From positions 1 to 23,418 of the forward strand of contig CALGNM010000300.1 of NCBI GenBank assembly GCA_937958665.1: a stretch of DNA of 23,418 nt, in the 5' to 3' direction. Position 1 is the stretch's first letter. Each line of letters starts with the position of its first letter. Of the stretch, positions 1 through 6,952 are shown in pieces. Source of the stretch: an uncultured bacterium (lineage in GTDB: Bacteria > Edwardsbacteria > AC1 > EtOH8). The position numbers and the translations under genes were made by a program. The notes beneath the pieces are model-generated. The model was not told the DNA's origin and did not search any database. It worked only from the letters and a program-made list of their open reading frames with translations.

Positions 1-45
1 CCACCGAGATCTACACTCTTTCCCTACACGACGCTCTTCCGATCT
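1..45 (+). other. Illumina TruSeq/P5 adapter (contaminating vector sequence)
   Basis: These 45 bases match the 3' part of the Illumina TruSeq Universal (P5) adapter, ending in the ligation-proximal GCTCTTCCGATCT. The genomic insert starts at base 46. This is sequencing-library sequence left at the contig edge and should be masked. It also explains why the first gene is cut off. Confidence 0.98.
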
Positions 46-193
46 CACGTATATTCGTTCCCAGCGTTCCTGCGCCCCCTGCTACCGCCCCCCGGGCTTC
101 TATGGGTGCCGGGAATGCCCGCCGCCTTGCCTGGATATCACGCCCGAAAGGCTGTTGACCGAGGTTGATAAATTAACGAAAAAAAATGAATAG
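46..193 (+). CDS. Glycosyltransferase family 9 (heptosyltransferase-like), C-terminal fragment
   Basis: An open frame runs from the adapter junction (first full codon at 47) to a TAG at 191-193, giving about 48 residues. It contains a cysteine cluster, SCAPC then GCREC then PPPC, followed by LDITPERLLTEVDKL. GT9 enzymes (ADP-heptose:LPS heptosyltransferases and relatives) commonly end with C-x-P-C, a later cysteine, CM or CL, and then an 'I-x-P-E-x-V/L' helix, which is the basis for this call. Most of the protein lies outside the window, so catalytic residues cannot be checked. The frame overlaps the next gene's start by 8 bases, as expected for a co-transcribed, translationally coupled pair. 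The alternative is non-coding sequence, but the family-like ending makes that less likely. Confidence 0.55.
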
Positions 194-1349
194 CCGTCGG
201 GTCAGGGTCCTGTTCCTGGACCACGCCCCAGTGATGGGGGGCGCTGAGATGAGCCTGCTGGACATCTTAGTCGGGCTTAATGCCTCCGCATCGGTAGATC
301 CTGTGTTGCTGGCCCCCAGCCAGGGAAAGCTTTACACCATGGCAAGAGAAAGAGGCCTGACGGTGATGGACTTCAGCGGCGGCGGCGGAATCCTGTCGGT
401 CAAGCGGGCCGAGATGGAGCGCAACCCGCTGCTTTTGATATCAGGCCTGCCCCGGGCAGCCATGTTGGTGTGGGAAATAAGTAGAGTGCTGAGGAGGGGC
501 GGCTTTGATGCCATCTATACCAACACCCTCAAATCCCATATACTGGGGGGTCTGGCCGGGAGGCTGGCTGGAGTCAAGGTGATCTGGCACTTCCGGGATA
601 TCCCGGTGCAGAGGCTGTCCCGGCTTATCTCCCGGGTGGGCGCCTTCCTGCTGCCGGATCGGATAATAGCGGTTTCCAGAGCTGTGGCTGCCCAATTCGC
701 GCCGTCCCGGACTACGGTAATCTACAACGGGTTCGACTTGGACCGAATTTCGCGGCGGGCCCAGGAGCCACTTCCAGCGGAAATGCCGGGCCGGCCGTGG
801 CTGGATGAAAAGAGGCCGGTAGTCGGAATAGTCGGACAGGTCTCCCGCTGGAAGGGTCAGGACGTTTTTTTGGAGGCGGCATTTCTGCTGGCTGGAAAGC
901 ACCCGGAGGCGAGGTTCCTGATCATAGGGGGAGCCCTCTTCGCCGAGGATGATTTCCGGTGGAAACTGGAGGACCAAGTGAGAGCAAAGGGCCTGGCCGA
1001 CCGGGTCGCCTTCACCGGGCATTTGGACAACCCCTACCCGGTGATGAAAAGGCTGGCCGTGCTGGTCCACTGTCCGGTGGAGCCCGAGCCTTTCGGAAGA
1101 GTGCTGGTGGAGAGCCTGGCGCTGGGAGTTCCGGTGGTGGCAGCTCGGATAGGGGCCTCCGAGGAGATAATTGAGAATGGTGTCGATGGAATTTTGGTGC
1201 CGCCGGGCGATCCGGAAGCTCTGGCCCGGGGGGTGGAGGCCATGTGGTCAAAGCGGGGGACAACCAATTCCAATGCCGCCCCCGCCAGTCGATTTAACCT
1301 GGAGCCGATGCTGGATGCGATAACCACAGAACTGCTGGCACAATTATGA
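186..1349 (+). CDS. GT4-type glycosyltransferase
   Basis: This 387-residue protein has the two-Rossmann (GT-B) layout of family GT4, which transfers a sugar from an NDP-sugar in the cytoplasm, here presumably onto a lipid-linked surface glycan. The N-terminal domain opens with VRVLFLDHAPVMGGAEMSL, the usual GT4 acceptor-side start with the GGAE loop. The C-terminal domain contains KGQDVFLEAA, a GHLDNPYPVM stretch and EPFGRVLVESLALGVPVVA, whose two glutamates have the EX7E spacing typical of the donor site. Near the end DGILVPPGDPEALARG is also characteristic. The ATG at 186 overlaps the upstream frame and has no clear Shine-Dalgarno, so coupling is likely. The stop overlaps the next gene as ATGA. 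Donor and acceptor sugars cannot be read from the sequence. Confidence 0.9.
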   Translation: MNSRRVRVLFLDHAPVMGGAEMSLLDILVGLNASASVDPVLLAPSQGKLYTMARERGLTVMDFSGGGGILSVKRAEMERNPLLLISGLPRAAMLVWEISRVLRRGGFDAIYTNTLKSHILGGLAGRLAGVKVIWHFRDIPVQRLSRLISRVGAFLLPDRIIAVSRAVAAQFAPSRTTVIYNGFDLDRISRRAQEPLPAEMPGRPWLDEKRPVVGIVGQVSRWKGQDVFLEAAFLLAGKHPEARFLIIGGALFAEDDFRWKLEDQVRAKGLADRVAFTGHLDNPYPVMKRLAVLVHCPVEPEPFGRVLVESLALGVPVVAARIGASEEIIENGVDGILVPPGDPEALARGVEAMWSKRGTTNSNAAPASRFNLEPMLDAITTELLAQL

Positions 1350-2581
1350 AAGCAAAGCTTTCCGGATTATTGGCTGGTTCAAGGATCAGATATTTGCTTT
1401 TGAGCGTGGCTCCAATCGTCCTTCCTTTGGCCACAGGGACAATCATGCATTTGTTGATGGCCCGAAGCATCGCTCCGGCTGATTATGCCTTAATTCCTAA
1501 GGCCTTGGCCTTGGCCAGTTTTGCCACCGTCATCGCCTACTTCATCAACCATGACGTGGCCGCCCGGGAAATTGCCATCTCTTCTGCCAAGGGAGAAGCC
1601 ACCAGGGCCTTCTTTATGGGCAGGGTGGTCATGACCCTGGCCGGTTTCCTGGCCGGCTCGGCCGTCGCCCATGTCATCGACCGAGGGAATCAGGTCGCTA
1701 TTTGGCTTTTCCTGGGGTGGTTTGCAGTGAACGTCGGGCTAGTGGAGAACATAATTCAGTCGTGGCGGGCCAACGAAAGTTTTGGCAAATCAGCCCTGCT
1801 GTCTTTGGTCCAATTCGTGTTGCTTGCGTCCGGTATTGCCAGTCTGTATCTTGCCGGAGCTACCATCCGGGGGCTGGCCCTGGTTTTGATGGCCGGATCG
1901 TTATTGTCGGCCGGGCTTTTTATGCCATTTTCAAGGGATCTGTTTGGCAGGTTTGACCGAAAGCATTTGTGCCGGATGCTGGCTCGGTCTTTTCCGGTGG
2001 CGGCCTCCGGGCTGGCAGTGTTCGTCTCCAACTGGTTCGGTGTGCTTTGGCTGAGCTATGCCGGGGCAAGGGAGGATCTGACCCATTATTTTCTGGCTGG
2101 AAAGTTCGCCGGAGCCCATCTGATAGCCATTTCAGTACTTTACTTTGCCTTCATTCCCGAGCTGTCCGGAATGCACGGAAATAGGATGGCGGGTATTTTC
2201 AGAAGGTGGCTGTGGGTTATAGCCGCCTATGCTGCGGCATCCTCCCTGGTGGTATATTTTGCAGTGCTTCCGGCCATCGGGTCGTTTTGGGGGCCAGGTT
2301 ATCTGGAGGTTAGGCATTATTATTCCCTATATATGCCTTGGACAATATTAGCCTGTCTGACCTATTATTGCGGAATATTCGTGTTTGCCTCCGGTTATTC
2401 CACTATAATCGGTATCTTTCAATCTGTGTTGGCGTCTCTTACCGTCGGGCTGACCATGATAGCCTATGGAAAGTGGGGTCCGCTGTCCCTTCCCTTGGCC
2501 GAAGGGGCGGCAGTGCTGGCAGCCGGGATGGTTCAGTACGTACTATGGTCCCATGTAATCACAAGGGGGGAGGCGAAATGA
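1346..2581 (+). CDS. Polysaccharide flippase, Wzx/MATE-like
   Basis: A 411-residue, strongly hydrophobic protein with roughly 12 predicted membrane helices, separated by short basic loops such as FSRDLFGRFDRKHLCR. The layout and the N-terminal segment (APIVLPLATGTIMHLLMARS, then a YALIPKALAL stretch) fit the polysaccharide-transporter branch of the MOP superfamily, which flips undecaprenyl-diphosphate-linked glycans across the inner membrane. Start and stop are supported by an ATGA overlap with the preceding GT4 gene. It is the last substantial gene before the terminator at 2611-2642. A second flippase lies at 10943-12217 in the next operon, so the two may serve different glycans or one may be redundant. 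The family assignment rests on overall topology rather than a catalytic motif. Confidence 0.8.
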   Translation: MKAKLSGLLAGSRIRYLLLSVAPIVLPLATGTIMHLLMARSIAPADYALIPKALALASFATVIAYFINHDVAAREIAISSAKGEATRAFFMGRVVMTLAGFLAGSAVAHVIDRGNQVAIWLFLGWFAVNVGLVENIIQSWRANESFGKSALLSLVQFVLLASGIASLYLAGATIRGLALVLMAGSLLSAGLFMPFSRDLFGRFDRKHLCRMLARSFPVAASGLAVFVSNWFGVLWLSYAGAREDLTHYFLAGKFAGAHLIAISVLYFAFIPELSGMHGNRMAGIFRRWLWVIAAYAAASSLVVYFAVLPAIGSFWGPGYLEVRHYYSLYMPWTILACLTYYCGIFVFASGYSTIIGIFQSVLASLTVGLTMIAYGKWGPLSLPLAEGAAVLAAGMVQYVLWSHVITRGEAK

Positions 2582-2646
2582 GGATCGTAATTTTCTTCAC
2601 TGATTTTGAGAAAAGCCCTCCTTGGCAAGGAGGGCTTTTTTTATAA
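2578..2646 (+). CDS. Short ORF (22 codons) ending inside the terminator region
   Basis: An ATG overlapping the flippase stop (ATGA) opens a frame beginning MRIVIFFTDFEK, and the rest is encoded by the terminator hairpin itself, stopping at TAA 2644-2646. The beginning resembles the first beta-strand of a glycosyltransferase. It could be a remnant of a former downstream gene replaced by the terminator, or chance. I do not claim a functional peptide. Confidence 0.2.
   Translation: MRIVIFFTDFEKSPPWQGGLFL
2611..2642 (+). terminator. Rho-independent terminator
   Basis: A perfect 13-bp stem (arms 2611-2623 and 2627-2639, core GCCCTCC/GGAGGGC) closes a 3-nt loop. The run of seven T residues is at 2636-2642. 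It lies 30 bases after the flippase stop and separates the first transcription unit from the long operon starting at 2770. Confidence 0.93.
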
Positions 2647-2657
2647 ATATGGCTGAA

Positions 2658-2727
2658 TAATAAAGTGTTTTTCAAACCCTTGACTATGTCAATTCATTAT
2701 GTTAATATAATGTTTTACAAACACTTG
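2658..2727 (+). repeat. Imperfect 25-bp direct repeat in the promoter region
   Basis: Bases 2658-2682 and 2703-2727 match at 21 of 25 positions with an offset of 45 bp. The shared core is TGTTTT-x-CAAAC-x-CTTG. Copy 1 ends in the TTG of the candidate -35 box and copy 2 begins in the candidate -10 box. The halves AAGTGTTT (2663-2670) and AAACACTT (2719-2726) are also inverted repeats of each other. This could be a pair of regulator-binding sites, though AT-rich DNA produces such matches more readily than average. Confidence 0.5.
2680..2712 (+). promoter_or_regulatory. Candidate sigma70-type promoter with overlapping dyads
   Basis: TTGACT at 2680-2685 is followed after 17 bp by TAATAT at 2703-2708; a perfect TATAAT sits at 2706-2711 with a 20-bp spacer. 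The -35 lies in the inverted repeat TTGAC-TAT-GTCAA (2680-2692). The -10 lies in a second one, CATTAT-N6-ATAATG (2695-2712). These dyads could bind a regulator. The site lies between the terminator and the export gene at 2770, where a promoter for the long operon is required. Confidence 0.6.
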
Positions 2728-2769
2728 CGAAATTATTAGCTTGTTAACCACAAATTTATAGGTCTCTTT

Positions 2770-4812
2770 ATGAAAAAAGCATTTTATATCCTTTTATTGG
2801 CGGTTTTGACATCACAATTAACTGCCCAGGACGCGGTGAATGCCATCAAAGAAGCCGGCCTGGATGCCGAGGTCGGCAAAGTCGGCCTAACCGTACCCGA
2901 TGCGGTGGAAAAAGCCAGGGAGGTAGGCTATTCTGATCAGGACATTCTAGAAGCTATCGAAAAAACGAAGGGCGAAGCCAGGCCGGGGGAGGAGATCAAT
3001 GATCAGCCGGAACAAAGAAAAGTCAAAGAATCGCTGTCGCGAAACCAGTCCTTTAGGGAATGGCAGAATAGTGTCTTAGAAAGTTACAACATAGTTAAGA
3101 CTCCCAAGAGCAGGCTTTTTGTTCTTCCTCCCTTCGGTTACGAGATATTCAACAAACCTCCGGCCAGTTTTGAGCCGTTGGACTATGGGCCGGCTGATCC
3201 CAATTATCAGATTGGACCAGAGGACGAACTGGTGGTCAGCATGTATGGAGATGTCCAGGCATCAAGCATCCACCGGGTAGACCGGGAGGGCAAGATCAAC
3301 TTGGCCGAGGCCGGCATGGTTATAATCAATGGGCTGACCTTGGCCGAAGCCCAGAAGAAGATTACGGAGCGTCTGTCTTTGGCCTATGCGGGCATAAAGT
3401 CCCGGACGGTCTCGGTGGATGTAACCCTAGGGAAGCTCAAAAGGATAAAGATATTCGTGATGGGGGAGGTCCGCCAACCCGGTGGTTTTACCATTTCTAG
3501 CACCAGCACCGCCTTTACCGCCCTCTATTATGCCGGCGGGCCGACCAATCAGGGATCGCTGCGAAGGGTCCAGGTGCTTCGCAACAATAAGACAATCTCG
3601 ACCATCGATATCTACGACCTGATCCTCAAAGGGAAAAAGGACAGCGACGTCAGGCTGCAGAACGGCGATGTGGTTTATGTGCCATTGGCTCCCAAAAAAG
3701 TGGCTATTCCGCGGGGGGTCAACCGTCCGGGCATATATGAGCCGCTGCCGGGAGAGGGACTGAAGGCGGTGCTGGCCCTGGCCGGGGGGCTTAGGCCCGA
3801 TGCCTATACCGAAGTGATTCAGCTAAACCGCACCGGGCCGGACGGCTTGGTCAACCTGATAGACCTCCCTTACAAGGAGCTGTCCGCTTCACCGGATGAC
3901 TTTGAACTGGAGAACGAGGACGTTTTCGGTATTTTCAAGGTGCCGGAAGGGGTGGATAATATAGTCAACATAGATGGTTTTGTCCTGATTCCGGGCAGCT
4001 ACCAAATATCCGAAGGCACCACTCTGGGAGAACTGATCGACAAGGCCGGCGGCCTGCTTAAGATAGCCTACCGACCCCGGGCAGAGGTGTCCCGGATGCT
4101 GTTCTATGCCCGGCCCGAATCAACCGTCACCTTCTGCCTGGATCTTGACAGCGAACAGGACCGGAATTTTCCGCTGAAATACAAGGACCGGATTATAATT
4201 CGCCAGGATCCCGACTATCAGTTCCAAAAACGGGTGATGGTTGATGGGATGGTTAATTTCCCTGGATATTATTCCTTGGCCATAGATGGAGAGAGGCTTT
4301 CGACCGTCATCAGGCGGGCCGGCGGCTTAAAGCATCTGGCCTATCCCGAGGGCAGCATCTTCAACCGGGCCGGGGAGGGGCAGATCGACGTGGACCTCAA
4401 CCGGGCTATGAAAAAACCCGGCAGCCTGCATGATATTGTCATGCGGGATGGCGATGTGATATCCATCCCAGAGCGCCCGGCTACCGTCAATGTCAGCGGC
4501 GAGGTGCGGTTTCCAGTCAACACCATTTATGAGCCCAACCGTGGCTACAAGCATTATCTGGAGAAGGTGGGGGGGACCACCGAGGATGCCGACCGAAGGC
4601 GAATAACCGTCCGCCTGCCCAACGGTCGCAACATGAAACCAAAGTCCTTTTGGGGGCTGGTTCAGCGGGATATCCCGGCGGGATCGTCTATCATCGTCCC
4701 TAAAAAGAAAGAAGGAACCAAAATCAAATGGGGCGACGTGATACAAAGCACTACCGCCATACTGACCACTACGGTGGTGATCATAGTGGGGATAGATCAG
4801 TTAAAGAATTAG
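2770..4812 (+). CDS. Polysaccharide export outer-membrane protein with multiple SLBB domains (Wza/OPX-like)
   Basis: A 680-residue exported protein. Residues 1-20 form a signal peptide (lysines, hydrophobic core, LTAQ-D cleavage region) with no lipobox cysteine, unlike classical Wza. Residues 21-70 are charged and helical. The Poly_export domain begins near PNYQIGPEDELVVSMYGD (144-161). At least five SLBB-type beta-grasp units follow, marked by 'G-x-V-x-x-P-G' turns at about 232, 316, 403, 493 and 577. Residues 655-678 are hydrophobic (TTAILTTTVVIIVG) and could form the C-terminal membrane helix that builds the outer-membrane pore in Wza. Its role is export of the finished polysaccharide through the outer membrane. 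It is first in the operon, behind the promoter at 2680, with a weak AGG seven bases before the ATG, and it is followed by a Wzz-type gene, the usual partner. It is longer than typical Wza (about 380 residues). Confidence 0.9.
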   Translation: MKKAFYILLLAVLTSQLTAQDAVNAIKEAGLDAEVGKVGLTVPDAVEKAREVGYSDQDILEAIEKTKGEARPGEEINDQPEQRKVKESLSRNQSFREWQNSVLESYNIVKTPKSRLFVLPPFGYEIFNKPPASFEPLDYGPADPNYQIGPEDELVVSMYGDVQASSIHRVDREGKINLAEAGMVIINGLTLAEAQKKITERLSLAYAGIKSRTVSVDVTLGKLKRIKIFVMGEVRQPGGFTISSTSTAFTALYYAGGPTNQGSLRRVQVLRNNKTISTIDIYDLILKGKKDSDVRLQNGDVVYVPLAPKKVAIPRGVNRPGIYEPLPGEGLKAVLALAGGLRPDAYTEVIQLNRTGPDGLVNLIDLPYKELSASPDDFELENEDVFGIFKVPEGVDNIVNIDGFVLIPGSYQISEGTTLGELIDKAGGLLKIAYRPRAEVSRMLFYARPESTVTFCLDLDSEQDRNFPLKYKDRIIIRQDPDYQFQKRVMVDGMVNFPGYYSLAIDGERLSTVIRRAGGLKHLAYPEGSIFNRAGEGQIDVDLNRAMKKPGSLHDIVMRDGDVISIPERPATVNVSGEVRFPVNTIYEPNRGYKHYLEKVGGTTEDADRRRITVRLPNGRNMKPKSFWGLVQRDIPAGSSIIVPKKKEGTKIKWGDVIQSTTAILTTTVVIIVGIDQLKN

Positions 4813-4856
4813 TATGCCCCGGTTTCTGTCAAAAGTGTTAGTCCGGCAAAATATCA

Positions 4857-4863
4857 GAGAGGG
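4857..4863 (+). promoter_or_regulatory. Ribosome-binding site choosing the Wzz start
   Basis: GAGAGGG lies seven bases before the ATG at 4871. The upstream in-frame ATG at 4814 has no purine-rich site in front of it, so 4871 is the better start. Confidence 0.6.
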
Positions 4864-4870
4864 TCTTAAA

Positions 4871-5923
4871 ATGGCAAATCAGAATCCCCCAAGCCAACAG
4901 AGTAATTCCATAAGATATGTTGATATCCTCCTCCAGGATTGGAAGCTTATTGCCTTTATTACCGGGGCGGTGGGGCTGGCCACCCTGCTGTATCTGCTGT
5001 TTCTGTACACCCCCAACTATCGGGCCCAGGTGACCATTTTGCCCACCGGGGAGGAAGCGGGGACATTCTCCGCCCTCTCGGTCATGGCCAACGAACTGGG
5101 GGTGGATTTGCCTGGCACCAAGGTGAAGATCAACACCCCGCAGATCTACCAGCGGATTATCGCCAGCCAACGGATGACTGATTCGCTGGCGGCCAAGCGC
5201 TACCAGGGCCGAAGGGACCGGGAGCCCCGCGATTTGGCCCAAGTCCTCAAGATCAAGGAGAAGGATCCAGGGCTTAGGAGATACTTCCTGCACGAGGCGG
5301 TGATGGGCATGATCAAGATGCCGGTTTCCATCAAGGAAGGCACCCTGGATATTTTCGTCAGCTTCAGGGACCCCGACATCGCCTCCCAGATGGCCAACTA
5401 CATTGTAGAGCAATTGGACAATTACAACAAGAATTTCCGTAAAAGCAAGGCCGGCAACAGCAGGGCTTACATGGAACGCCAGTTGGAAAAGGCTCGGGAG
5501 GATCTAAAAAAAGCCGAGCAGAACCTGATATCCTTCCGGGAAAGCAACCGACAGCTGGCTTCCTCCCCGGCCCTCCAGCAGGAAATGGCCCGGCGGGCCA
5601 GAGAACTCCGGATTCAGGAGGAGATCTTTCTGGTAATTACCAAGGAATATGAGAAAGCCAAGCTTCAGGAGATTAAGGATATTCCAATAATAGACATTGT
5701 GGAAAAGTCTATCCCTCCGGCGGTTAAGAGCAACTCCCGCACTAAAATTCTGTTGGCCGCCATCGCCTTCGGCATGTTTTTGGGCATCTCATTCATAATC
5801 GGGAGAGAATATCTGAAGGAATCAACTATCATAAGCGAGGTCAAAACGACCCGGGGCTACCAGGTATTTGCCGGCGACATGAATAAAATCATGGGTAGGG
5901 CATTTGCCAAACGGAGGATATGA
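4871..5923 (+). CDS. Wzz-type chain-length determinant / polysaccharide co-polymerase
   Basis: A 350-residue inner-membrane protein; an alternative ATG at 4814 adds 19 residues but lacks a ribosome-binding site. After a hydrophilic N-terminus and YVDILLQDWKLI comes the first membrane helix (FITGAVGLATLLYLLFLY). A periplasmic region of about 240 residues follows, with a coiled-coil rich section (MERQLEKAREDLKKAEQNL and onward). The second membrane helix (ILLAAIAFGMFLGISFIIG) is preceded by the proline-containing segment DIVEKSIPPAVKS, as in Wzz proteins. It regulates the length of the Wzy-made polymer and contacts the export protein encoded just upstream. The C-terminal tail is only about 35 residues, with no Walker motif or tyrosine cluster, so no BY-kinase is fused. 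The stop overlaps the next start as ATGA. Confidence 0.88.
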   Translation: MANQNPPSQQSNSIRYVDILLQDWKLIAFITGAVGLATLLYLLFLYTPNYRAQVTILPTGEEAGTFSALSVMANELGVDLPGTKVKINTPQIYQRIIASQRMTDSLAAKRYQGRRDREPRDLAQVLKIKEKDPGLRRYFLHEAVMGMIKMPVSIKEGTLDIFVSFRDPDIASQMANYIVEQLDNYNKNFRKSKAGNSRAYMERQLEKAREDLKKAEQNLISFRESNRQLASSPALQQEMARRARELRIQEEIFLVITKEYEKAKLQEIKDIPIIDIVEKSIPPAVKSNSRTKILLAAIAFGMFLGISFIIGREYLKESTIISEVKTTRGYQVFAGDMNKIMGRAFAKRRI

Positions 5924-6612
5924 ACGTCCTGGCGCTGATACCGGCCCGCAGCGGCTCAAAATCAATAGTCAATAAAAACATCAGGCTGCTGTGCGGCAAG
6001 CCGCTGTTGGCCCATTCCATTGAGCACGCCCAAAAGGCAAAGCTTGTAACCAGGGTCATCGTCAGCACCGACAGCCGGAAATATGCCGCCATCGCCATCC
6101 GCTATGGTGCGGAAGCGCCATTTTTAAGGCCTAGGGAGATATCCCTGGACCATTCGACCGACCTTGAGGTGTTTCGGCACGCCCTGGGATGGTTGCATGA
6201 CCATGAGAACTACCTTCCGGATATCTGTGTTCACCTTCGGCCGACACATCCGGTGCGTAACCCAGGGGACATTGACAGCATGATCAGCATTTTGGTTAAC
6301 AATCCGAAACTGGATTCAGTAAGATCGGTGGTTCTGTCTCCGGAAACCCCTTATAAAATGTGGTTTCGTGATGAAAGCGGTAATCTATCGCCAGTCATTA
6401 AGTCCGACATCAGGGAAGCCTACAATATGCCACGACAGGCCTTGCCTAAAACCTATCTCCAGAACGCCTCCGTCGACGTGGTAAGAACAAAAGTGATTTT
6501 AGAAAAGGGATCCATGACCGGGGATGTCATCCATGGATTTATAATGAATCAGCTGTGGGACATCGACCAACCCGATCAGCTCAAAGCTGCCAGAAAGGCG
6601 CTCCGGATTTAA
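5920..6612 (+). CDS. CMP-sugar synthetase, acylneuraminate cytidylyltransferase-like
   Basis: A 230-residue protein of the NeuA/CMP-ulosonate synthetase family, which activates a 2-keto sugar acid with CTP in the cytoplasm. Visible family features are the N-terminal nucleotide loop LALIPARSGSKSIVNKN (residues 4-20), VIVSTDS (46-52), LRPTHPVRNPGDIDSM (106-121), QNASVDVVR (181-189) and WDIDQPDQL (213-221), which includes the conserved DID. The loop is slightly altered: most homologues read SGSKGIPxKN, here the G and P positions are S and V. Length is normal for a single-domain NeuA. It overlaps Wzz by four bases and is followed two bases later by a HAD phosphatase and then a NeuB-like synthase. 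The natural reading is that the three make and activate one sugar acid, but substrate identity cannot be decided. Confidence 0.85.
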   Translation: MNVLALIPARSGSKSIVNKNIRLLCGKPLLAHSIEHAQKAKLVTRVIVSTDSRKYAAIAIRYGAEAPFLRPREISLDHSTDLEVFRHALGWLHDHENYLPDICVHLRPTHPVRNPGDIDSMISILVNNPKLDSVRSVVLSPETPYKMWFRDESGNLSPVIKSDIREAYNMPRQALPKTYLQNASVDVVRTKVILEKGSMTGDVIHGFIMNQLWDIDQPDQLKAARKALRI

Positions 6613-6614
6613 TC

Positions 6615-6932
6615 ATGCAAATGAAGACATTCTGTTTCGATATCGACGGGGTCATCATGTCGCTGGTGCCAGGCAACGATTACAGCCAAGCGCGGCCCCT
6701 GCCGGAAACAGTCAGCCTGATAAACCGACTCTATGATCAGGGACACCGGATAATATTGTTCACCGCCCGGGGTTATGTGACGGGAATCGACTGGACAGAA
6801 ACTACCCGGCAACAGCTTGAATCCTGCGGTCTCAGGTATCACCAGCTGTTGTTCGGCAAGCCGGCAGCCGATTATTACATCGACGATAAAATGATCAGCT
6901 TGGAACAAATAAAAGACCAGTTTGGCCAATAA
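6615..6932 (+). CDS. Minimal HAD-superfamily phosphatase (capsule-locus BcbF-like type)
   Basis: A compact 105-residue protein starting two bases after the preceding stop; the second methionine at 6621 is also a possible start. HAD motifs are clear: FDIDGV (residues 8-13, D9 nucleophile and D11), LFTARG (49-54, motif II threonine), the lysine in FGKP (80-83), and YYIDDK (88-93, motif IV acidic pair). There is no cap domain, so it should act on an accessible phosphorylated substrate. The pattern 'LYDQGHRIILFTARG...DWTETTRQQL...YHQLLFGKP..DYYIDDK' is one I recognise from small HAD proteins in capsule and LPS loci. Between a CMP-sugar synthetase and a NeuB-like synthase, a role in dephosphorylating a ulosonate phosphate, as KdsC does for Kdo, is plausible but inferred. 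Confidence 0.8.
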   Translation: MQMKTFCFDIDGVIMSLVPGNDYSQARPLPETVSLINRLYDQGHRIILFTARGYVTGIDWTETTRQQLESCGLRYHQLLFGKPAADYYIDDKMISLEQIKDQFGQ

Positions 6933-6952
6933 CGGATCATGTTGGGGGATGT

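Noticed and set aside
375-391. GGC trinucleotide run and, at 11326-11342, an ATCGTC-type run
   Set aside because: These encode short Gly or Ile/Val stretches within conserved coding sequence and are too short to call a phase-variable repeat.
441-1070. Minus-strand open frame of about 209 codons opposite the first GT4 gene
   Set aside because: It lies wholly opposite a well-supported gene, has no family-like motifs and is low-complexity in composition; a shadow of codon bias.
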